Part shown: piece after piece, positions 13,430-18,989 of the stretch
Position numbering within the stretch: position 1 is the first letter of the stretch
Layout: each line of letters opens with the position of its first letter
DNA from: JAAEQG01 sp023133475
Lineage (GTDB): Bacteria > Planctomycetota > Phycisphaerae > UBA1845
Direction: 5' to 3'
Assembly: GCA_030631415.1 (NCBI GenBank)
Contig: DAOVLE010000045.1
Span: 1-27,057, forward strand
DNA: 27,057 bases
Translations under genes and position numbers: made by a program
Notes under the pieces: model-generated
Told to the model about the DNA's origin: nothing
What the model saw: only the letters and a program-made list of their open reading frames with translations
The model's database searches: none

Positions 13430-13701
13430 CACAAACACTCCTACTAACAAGCTATATATCGGCCCTACGATCTTCGTAGTCAGACCTCGTTCACGTGGAC
13501 CCACCAAGCCCACAATCCGGGCATTCTACCCGCTTCCCGCAAGTTTGGCCAGCATTGATCAGTTGTAGGGCGGGTGAAACCCAGCGATTCCGTAAGTAGT
13601 TTCCTTTCACGGTTGTAACTTCCTGTTTTGACAGAGAGTTGAGGTCTCGTCGGAGACGTCGAGCAGATTCGCATTCGTTTATGGGCTTGACAAGCGCCAG
13701 A
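13430..13701. other. intergenic region between lipoprotein and DUF6788 genes
   Basis: Holds a degenerate family A hairpin at 13565-13583 (GTAG foot, GAA loop, right arm decayed to ACCCAGC). It should carry the lipoprotein promoter, but I cannot place it with confidence. TTGACA at 13687-13692 is a possible -35 for the gene at 13721, though the matching -10 is poor. Confidence 0.5.
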
Positions 13702-13730
13702 TGTCTGCCATACTGTATATATGGCAGACA
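13702..13730. promoter_or_regulatory. perfect 11-bp inverted repeat over the DUF6788 start codon
   Basis: TGTCTGCCATA (13702-13712) and TATGGCAGACA (13720-13730) are exact complements around a 7-nt loop. The ATG at 13721-13723 lies inside the right arm. It could be a protein-binding operator, a transposon-end relic, or an mRNA hairpin hiding the start codon. No Shine-Dalgarno is visible before 13721, which makes the start itself uncertain. Confidence 0.75.
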
Positions 13731-14065
13731 CGAAAGGCGAAATTCCCCGTTCCAAGATGGCCGCGGCTGAACGGCGAACTCGATCACAGTTGGCCCAGTT
13801 ATGCAGCCAACGCGGCGTGATCCGCGGAACGTTGTTGGTTCGCAAACGCAAGTGCGGCAAGGCGAACTGCAGGTGTGCGCGGGGCGAAGGCCACGAAAGC
13901 CTGTTTCTGGTGATTTCGGAGAACGGACGAACCCGACAGTTCTTTGTGCCCAAGGATTGGGAGTCGCGTGTGCGACAATGGGTGGCTGATTACCACCGCG
14001 TCCGGAATCTCCTGGAAGACGTTTCGCGCATCTATTGGGACAAGTTGCGCCATCGGCAGGACTGA
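13721..14065 (+). CDS. DUF6788-type protein, partner of a planctomycete transposase
   Basis: A 114-residue basic protein that I match from memory to DUF6788, small proteins encoded just before certain transposases in planctomycetes. The hallmark features are AERRTRSQLAQL (residues 16-27), a Cys cluster KCGKANCRCARG with Cys45, Cys50 and Cys52 plus His58 that could hold zinc, GRTRQFFVPKDW (69-80), VRQWVADYH and a closing SRIYWDKL. The role is not established; DNA or RNA binding is plausible given the basic, Cys-rich core. Its stop TGA overlaps the CTG at 14062 where the following transposase frame resumes, the usual ATGA-overlap position. The start ATG 13721 lies in an inverted repeat; ATG 13757 is the alternative. 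The reading frame is intact although its partner is decayed. Confidence 0.72.
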   Translation: MADTKGEIPRSKMAAAERRTRSQLAQLCSQRGVIRGTLLVRKRKCGKANCRCARGEGHESLFLVISENGRTRQFFVPKDWESRVRQWVADYHRVRNLLEDVSRIYWDKLRHRQD

Positions 14066-14382
14066 TCATTCTTCGACGCATTCTGGCCTACGCCCGAAAG
14101 GTATTGAGGTGGGACGACCGCCTGGATGCGGTGCGCGACGACCGCCGTCGCCCGCAAATTGCCACGTCCGTGATCATTCGCGCGGTGGTGGTCGTGCAGA
14201 CCAAGCCGAGCCGGTTCTGGCTACGGTGGCTTGGGAGAGCCATGCCGTCGGCTGACTCGATCGGGCGGGTCTGCTCGTTGATGGACGTGGGAGATGTGCT
14301 GGAGTACTACCAGTCGTGGCGGGGGACGCACTCTACGCCAACACGAATTGGTTCAATTTCATCAAGAACACCGATACCATAA
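14062..14382 (+). pseudogene. decayed transposase, N-terminal remnant
   Basis: The frame reads LIILRRILAYARKVLRWDDRL, then DDRRRPQIATSVIIRAVVVVQTKPSRFWLRWLG, then AMPSADSIGRVCSLMD. From memory this fits the N-terminus of the transposases that follow DUF6788 genes, but an internal segment between IIRAVVVV and KPSRFW seems to be missing, and similarity stops near 14297. The expected ATG of the stop-start overlap is CTG (14062). The rest of the transposase (normally several hundred residues, with the catalytic core) is absent. The tail of the frame after 14307 overlaps, antisense, the end of the next gene. Confidence 0.65.
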
Positions 14383-14918
14383 TGCCGGAGGCCGATCTCT
14401 CCACGGATACGGCGTGCGACGCGCGAGGGCAAGGCAACGTATGACCGATGAGCGAAGATGCTGTTACGGATGGCCTGAGCAAGTGCAACTTGCCAGTTGT
14501 TCACCTTCGCTTCGACTGTCACGATTTCAGGCAGCACATTACGCCACGACTCATGCAGTGCAAAGACTTCGCCGGAAACACCCACGATTTGCGCGTCGCA
14601 CATGTCCTCGAGGATGCGGACAACTGTCTTCATGGGCCTGCCGGTGCGCTGCGCAATCGTTTCAGGTTTCGCCTCCCGAACGGCTCGCAGGTACGCCAGA
14701 AGCTCTACGTCCGGCACGTTGAGTTTGGAGATGGCAACCACGTGCGGATCGAAGGTTACAATGGCCAAGTCCGGCATCCCTGCGCCGATCGAGAGGGAAC
14801 CGGCTGTCCAACAGCGGCCCTCGATCGTATCGAACAACTGGGATACCTTGGCTGCGACCGCATCTTCGATTGCAGCCTCCGGGCCCGCCCTGCGTGTTCG
14901 GAAATAGGTGACGCTCAT
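14307..14918 (-). CDS. PD-(D/E)XK nuclease-like protein with an internal winged helix
   Basis: A 203-residue cytoplasmic protein from ATG 14918; a weak GGGAAG lies upstream. Residues about 45-55 read GAGMPDLAIV and residues 132-138 read IVTVEAK, so Asp50, Glu136 and Lys138 fit the PD...ExK active site of restriction-like nucleases. The following NNWQVALAQAIRNSIFAHRSYVALP is a familiar 'ALxQAxRN...YVALP' helix-strand of that fold. Between the two halves, residues about 72-122 look like a winged helix (ETIAQRTGRPMKTVVRILEDM then a wing). A nuclease with a DNA-binding insert is the reading; activity is inference. Its last about 10 codons overlap the transposase remnant, so the natural C-terminus may have been cut by that element. 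It has no obvious partner gene. Confidence 0.6.
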   Translation of the reverse strand: MSVTYFRTRRAGPEAAIEDAVAAKVSQLFDTIEGRCWTAGSLSIGAGMPDLAIVTFDPHVVAISKLNVPDVELLAYLRAVREAKPETIAQRTGRPMKTVVRILEDMCDAQIVGVSGEVFALHESWRNVLPEIVTVEAKVNNWQVALAQAIRNSIFAHRSYVALPSRVARRIRGEIGLRHYGIGVLDEIEPIRVGVECVPRHDW

Positions 14919-15164
14919 TGCACTACGCTTCCCGGCTATCAGCCTGAACGGTGATTCTAGCTTCGTTGGCTGCTGATGTCGCCCCCTCAGGTTCGCTCGA
15001 ACGGGGGGCCAAGTATCGTGACCATGGCCAATCAGGCTTCTCGCCGACTTCAATGGCACGTAAGCAAACCGAGCACAGCGTCTCTGGCTTCGGACGGCAT
15101 CGGCAAGATGATGCAGCAGGCGTCGAGGGAAGTTGTGTGTGGGAACGCAAGCCCGCTATAATGG
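14919..15164. other. divergent intergenic region
   Basis: No gene recognised. TATAAT occurs at 15157-15162 with TTGTGT 18 bp upstream (15133-15138), a plausible promoter for the glycosyltransferase, which would favour ATG 15174 or 15189 as its start. Confidence 0.4.
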
Positions 15165-15596
15165 ATGGTGGAAATGAACAGAAGCCTGATGAACCCACAA
15201 AGCGAACCATTCGTCGCAACCTCCCCGTCAAGGGGCGGATGGCGCCCACAACTGTGTCTAGTGTTGATTCTGCTGTCGGCGGCGGGGCTGCGGTTGTGGA
15301 ATCTGGCTGACCATGGATTCGGCAACATCTACTACGCGGCTGCCGTCAGAAGTATGGCCGGTAGTTGGCATAACTTCCTCTATGCGTCGTTCGACCCGTC
15401 CGGCTTCCTCATGCTGGATAAACCGCCGGTCGCCTTCTGGTTGCAAGTGCTGTCCGTGAAATTGCTCGGCTTCGACGGGCTGAGCCTGCACCTGCCACAG
15501 GTGATCGAAGGCGTTCTGGCTGTCTTCCTGGTTTATGTTCTGACGCGGCGCGTGGCCGGCGAGTGTCGCCGTCGATCGCAGCAACCTGCCGGATAG
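15165..15596 (+). CDS. GT39-type membrane glycosyltransferase, N-terminal fragment of a frame-broken gene
   Basis: The first 143 codons of a polyprenol-phosphate-sugar glycosyltransferase of the GT39 / ArnT-like type, which moves sugar on the outer face of the membrane. A membrane helix (LCLVLILLSAAGLRLWNL) leads to the first periplasmic loop ADHGFGNIYYAAAVRSMAGSWHNF, the conserved acceptor/catalytic region, then SFDPSGFLMLDKPPVAFWLQ and a second set of helices. After TRRVAGE (about 15562) the frame changes into unrelated CRRRSQQPAG and stops. The correct continuation, SVAVDRSNLPD, is in the next frame, used by the following entry. The start is uncertain: ATG at 15165, 15174 or 15189. Confidence 0.7.
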   Translation: MVEMNRSLMNPQSEPFVATSPSRGGWRPQLCLVLILLSAAGLRLWNLADHGFGNIYYAAAVRSMAGSWHNFLYASFDPSGFLMLDKPPVAFWLQVLSVKLLGFDGLSLHLPQVIEGVLAVFLVYVLTRRVAGECRRRSQQPAG

Positions 15597-15603
15597 TTGT
15601 CTG

Positions 15604-17208
15604 TTGTTGGTGCTCCTGCTGGCGGCGTGGACATTGTTGCGGGCTGCTTCCACGGGTTCCGGCCGAAGGCTGGCGCTCAGTATGGGCCTCGTGGGCGTTG
15701 CGTTTGGTGTCAAGATGATCGCCGCGTTTGTGGTGCTGCCGGTCTTCTACTTGACGTACTGGCTCGGCGCACCGTTGAGTCGGAAGCGCCGTATCGTTCA
15801 CCTGTGCGTGGCCACTGCCGTCGTGTTCGGGGTGTCCCTTTCCTGGCCCCTGTTGGTCGACCTGACACCGGCACACATGCGCCCGTATGTGGGAGATACG
15901 CAGAATAACTCCGCGCTGAGCCTGGCGTTCGAGATGTTCGGCGTCGAGCGATTCGCCGGTCAAAGTCAGCCTCCTCCTCCTCCTCCTCCGCCGTCGCGTG
16001 CCAAAGACCTCAGGCCGCCTCCAAACGGGCGTAGCCAAAACGTGGAACGGCTGACCGCCCAAGGAGGGCGCCCCGGCCCGCTTCGACTTGCCAATCGGGA
16101 TATGGCCGGGCACATCACCTGGCTGATTCCATTCGCCGCGGCGGGTTTCCTTGCGGTTACCCGAGTCTCACGCCCGCGCCTACCTCTTTCACCATTGCAG
16201 CAGACTGTTTTGCTGTGGGGCGGCTGGTTCGCTATCTATGCGGTCGTTTTCAGTCTCTCGAACTCGCCGGTTCATCCGTACTACTTGAACATGCTGGCTC
16301 CTCCGATTGCTGCAATGGTGGGGATTGGCACGGTTGCGTTGTGGCGATACTCCCAACATGGATGGCGTGGCTTGATCCTCCTGATCGCGGGGATCGGGCT
16401 GACTGCGGCGTGGCAGGCACAAGTGCTCTCGCATCATCCGGACTGGCAGTGCTGGATGCTGCCCATCGCACTGGCAGGGTCGAGTGCCTCAGTGCTGGGG
16501 CTGTTCGCCACAAGAGCGTTAGCATGTAGGTCGGGTCCGCAGACCCGACCTACCCGAGTTGGGAAGGGGGTTGGTCTCGCGGCAATGACGCTTTGTCTTG
16601 CGGCGTTGCTCTTGTCTCCCGCCGTGTGGTCTGCAACACCCGCTCTGGCTCCGGGCGGTCGGATGGTTCCGATCGCCGATCCGGCCTTGCTTGTTTGCGT
16701 CGTCAAACCCGAGGTCGAGGCTAAGAATCGGGCGGCGGTCACGAGGCTGGTGGAATTCTTGCAAGACAATCGGCAAGACGAGTTGTACCTGCTCGCCGTG
16801 CCGGACATCCACCTGGCGGCACCCATCATCATCGAAACGGGCGAACCGGTCATGGCCTACGGCGGATTCAGCGGCCGTGATCCCATTCTCACGAGTGACC
16901 AATTCGCCGAAATGGTTAAGGCGGGTGCTGTCAGATATGTCATGCTGACCGACGGACCTTCGATGGGCATGATGAGTCAAGGATTCGATGACCCCATCGG
17001 CGTCTGGGTCCGCCGCCACGGGGCGGAAGTGTCGCCCGATGCTTGGAAGCTGCCCCCCGAATCAGCAGACGCCCCTGGACATCGCATTGCGCCCTGGGGC
17101 CCAACGGCGAAGATAATCCAGCACACCTTCCACAGCCCCGCAGTCAGGGTCTACGACTGCCAAAAGGTGTCAGGAAGAATTTCTTGGCATCATAAGCCGT
17201 TTCGGTAA
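15604..17208 (+). CDS. GT39-type membrane glycosyltransferase, C-terminal part of the same broken gene
   Basis: About 534 codons that continue the preceding fragment in another frame. In-frame residues before the first available start (SVAVDRSNLPDSCLL, from about 15562) clearly belong to the protein, so the TTG at 15604 is not a natural start. Many membrane helices follow: LVLLLAAWTLLRA, VFGVSLSWPLLVDLTPA, HITWLIPFAAAGFLAV and YYLNMLAPPIAAMVGIGTVAL. A loop holds eight consecutive Pro codons (15970-15993). The soluble C-terminal part contains QFAEMVKAGAVRYVMLTDG, typical of these proteins. A 28-nt hairpin (16526-16553) is embedded in the coding sequence as CRSGPQTRPT. Unless a frameshift or sequencing error explains the break, the gene is a pseudogene. 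Confidence 0.72.
   Translation: MLVLLLAAWTLLRAASTGSGRRLALSMGLVGVAFGVKMIAAFVVLPVFYLTYWLGAPLSRKRRIVHLCVATAVVFGVSLSWPLLVDLTPAHMRPYVGDTQNNSALSLAFEMFGVERFAGQSQPPPPPPPPSRAKDLRPPPNGRSQNVERLTAQGGRPGPLRLANRDMAGHITWLIPFAAAGFLAVTRVSRPRLPLSPLQQTVLLWGGWFAIYAVVFSLSNSPVHPYYLNMLAPPIAAMVGIGTVALWRYSQHGWRGLILLIAGIGLTAAWQAQVLSHHPDWQCWMLPIALAGSSASVLGLFATRALACRSGPQTRPTRVGKGVGLAAMTLCLAALLLSPAVWSATPALAPGGRMVPIADPALLVCVVKPEVEAKNRAAVTRLVEFLQDNRQDELYLLAVPDIHLAAPIIIETGEPVMAYGGFSGRDPILTSDQFAEMVKAGAVRYVMLTDGPSMGMMSQGFDDPIGVWVRRHGAEVSPDAWKLPPESADAPGHRIAPWGPTAKIIQHTFHSPAVRVYDCQKVSGRISWHHKPFR
15970..15993 (+). repeat. CCT/CCG triplet run encoding eight prolines
   Basis: Six CCT followed by two CCG codons lie in the periplasmic loop of the glycosyltransferase after GQSQ. 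Such triplet runs change length easily without breaking frame. Confidence 0.9.
16526..16553. repeat. 28-nt perfect hairpin inside the glycosyltransferase frame
   Basis: GTAGGTCGGGT pairs exactly with ACCCGACCTAC around a CCGCAG loop. It has the same GTAG foot as the other hairpins but a longer 11-bp stem. It falls between two membrane helices, where extra residues would be tolerated. Confidence 0.85.
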
Positions 17209-17476
17209 GGTTTGGTCATGGGACGACCGCCACGCGCCATGGAGTCCGGGCTTGTCTATCCTGGATTTTTCATGAACGCAGAGAAATGCGGGGTAGTCAA
17301 TAAGGCGGGTAGAACCCGCCCTACTGACGCGTCAACCTTCATTATGCAGGCCGCGTTTATCGGACGCCTGAACACCACACGCCCTGCCGGTCTTGCAACT
17401 GTATCCCTGCATCAAACGTGACGATGAATGCCTTGAGGGCAAGTGCGCCCGACGCCGAACACCCAAGGCCCACAAG
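17209..17476. other. intergenic region before the sensory operon
   Basis: Contains ATGAACGCAGAGA (17271), the same string as near position 28, and a family A hairpin (17303-17323). No protein-like frame was seen. An open frame from TTG 17393 joins the next gene, but its first 28 residues do not look like a signal peptide. Confidence 0.5.
17303..17323 (-). repeat. REP-like hairpin (family A)
   Basis: The minus strand has foot GTAG with the GGCGGGT / ACCCGCC stem; the loop triplet on the plus strand is AGA. It lies 94 nt after the glycosyltransferase stop in the antisense direction, an exception to the 3'-end orientation seen elsewhere. Confidence 0.88.
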
Positions 17477-18796
17477 ATGCAATATGGACTTGATGCCAAA
17501 CCAGATACCCCACCCCAGATTGCCCGGATCGCTAGCGCCGGGGTCCGCATCCTGGCGGCTTTCCTGCTCGCACTGGCGGCGGGAAACCCGTCCAGCGCTC
17601 AAGACGCGCGGAATCCGGTCAAGATCGGCGTGCTGGCCAAACGCAGCCCCGAGCGGTGTCTGGAGAAATGGGGGCCAACTGCCGAGTATCTGACACGCGT
17701 GATCCCCGGTCACTTGTTCACGATCGTGCCGCTCGGTTTTGACGAGTACGAGGGAGCCGTTGCACGGGAGGAGGTCGATTTTATCCTGGTGGGTTCTTCC
17801 TACTACGTTGGGCTCGAACTGAATTACGGCGTCAATCGACTCGTGACGCTGAAGAACCCGCGCTTGGGCAAACCATGCATCATTCTTGCCGGGGTGATCT
17901 TCCGCCGGGCCGACTGTAGCGACATCGCGCATCTGTCCGACCTCAAAGGCAAGACCTTCATGGCGGTCGACGATGCCTCGCTGGGCGGCTGGATGGCGGC
18001 TTGGCGGACAATGAAAGGGCATGGCATCGACCCACACCACGACTTTGCCGATTTGCAGTTCGGCGGCTCGCTTGACGCCGTTGTCTATGCCGTACGCGAC
18101 GGCAAAGCCGATGCGGGGACCGTGCGAACCGATACGCTCGAACGGATGGCGATGGAGGACAAGATTCGCCTGGAGGATTTCCGGGTGGTGCACAAACGCG
18201 ATCAGAACGGGTTCCCATTCCAGGCATCAACGCATTTCTACCCGGAATGGCCGTTGGCCAAGGTCAAACACACATCCGACGGACTGGCGAAGAAGGTGAC
18301 TATCGCTCTGTTGGGTATGTCAACGGACGACGCGGCGGCCAAGGCGGCCAGATGTGCGGGCTGGACCATCCCGCTCAACTATCAATCGGTACACGAGTGT
18401 CTCAAGGAACTCCGCGTCGGGCCGTACAAGGACTACGGCAAGATCACGCTGGCCGACACGGTTCGCCAATACTGGCCCTGGGTTACGACGGCAGTTGTTC
18501 TTCTGGCAGGCATGGCCGTCACGCTCGCCTCGGCACTGCGACTCTTACGACAGCGCAAGCGGGCCGAGGAGACGTTACGGAAGGCCAAGGAAACCGCCGA
18601 AGCCGGAAAACAGGATTTGAAGGCAGTCAACATCGAGCTTGAAAAAACCGTCGAGGCTGCGGAGCGCGCCAAAGCGGACATGGAGCGGATGAACGCAATG
18701 ATGATGGGCCGCGAGGAACGCGTGCTCGAGATGAAGCAGGAAGTCAACACGTTGCTGGCCGAGTTGGGCATGGCGAATAAGTACCAGCATGTATAG
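17477..18796 (+). CDS. PhnD/TtrS-like periplasmic-binding sensor with TM helix and coiled coil
   Basis: A 439-residue membrane sensor. After a long basic leader, the signal helix VRILAAFLLALAAGNPSSAQ (about residues 23-42) leads to a periplasmic substrate-binding domain of the phosphonate-ABC / TtrS kind. Its marks are KIGVLAKRSPERCLEKWGPTAEYLT, then VDFILVGSSYYV, SDLKGKTFMAVDDASLGGWMAA, and the end AGWTIPLNYQSVHECLKEL. One membrane helix (about 332-355, WPWVTTAVVLLAGMAVTLASAL) follows, then a charged coiled coil and the closing motif MMGREERVLEMKQEVNTLLAELG. In sensor kinases that motif usually sits just before or after PAS modules. No kinase domain is present, so it likely signals through the hybrid kinase 190 nt downstream. 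The ligand is unknown. ATG 17477 was chosen over TTG 17393; the ribosome site is weak. Confidence 0.78.
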   Translation: MQYGLDAKPDTPPQIARIASAGVRILAAFLLALAAGNPSSAQDARNPVKIGVLAKRSPERCLEKWGPTAEYLTRVIPGHLFTIVPLGFDEYEGAVAREEVDFILVGSSYYVGLELNYGVNRLVTLKNPRLGKPCIILAGVIFRRADCSDIAHLSDLKGKTFMAVDDASLGGWMAAWRTMKGHGIDPHHDFADLQFGGSLDAVVYAVRDGKADAGTVRTDTLERMAMEDKIRLEDFRVVHKRDQNGFPFQASTHFYPEWPLAKVKHTSDGLAKKVTIALLGMSTDDAAAKAARCAGWTIPLNYQSVHECLKELRVGPYKDYGKITLADTVRQYWPWVTTAVVLLAGMAVTLASALRLLRQRKRAEETLRKAKETAEAGKQDLKAVNIELEKTVEAAERAKADMERMNAMMMGREERVLEMKQEVNTLLAELGMANKYQHV

Positions 18797-18826
18797 ACCC
18801 GCACGCGGGGACGTCGGAGACCGACG

Positions 18827-18988
18827 ATGAACGGGGTTGTTCACGGCAGTTTGGACCTGCCGCGTGGCGTGGTCGGCTACAGCGACGCCGACGGCGGCCA
18901 AACCGCTCACCACATGCTCCGCTGGATCGGCACGACTGGCGAGAAGGGGCCCTGGAGCGAGACCGCAAGTGCGACCATCGGAGCGTAG
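18827..18988 (+). CDS. 53-residue small protein between sensor and kinase genes
   Basis: ATG 18827 is preceded by GGAG (18816-18819) at 7 nt, and the frame runs 53 codons to TAG 18986-18988, one base before the kinase ATG (18990). The residues start MNGVVHGSLDLPRGVVGYSD and continue with DADGGQTAHHMLRWIGTTGE and GPWSETASATIGA; no membrane helix or signal peptide is seen. Third codon positions are mostly G or C, as in real genes here. The kinase's own GGAG (18980-18983) lies within its last codons, so the two may be translationally coupled. I recognise no family. It might be a cytoplasmic adaptor between the two membrane proteins, or a fragment of a lost domain. Certainty about coding is moderate. 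Confidence 0.5.
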   Translation: MNGVVHGSLDLPRGVVGYSDADGGQTAHHMLRWIGTTGEKGPWSETASATIGA

Positions 18989-18989
18989 G

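Noticed and set aside
15133..15162. TTGTGT...TATAAT as a firm promoter
   Set aside because: The -10 box is perfect but the -35 is weak and it lies almost on the first ATG; I kept it only as a remark in the intergenic entry.
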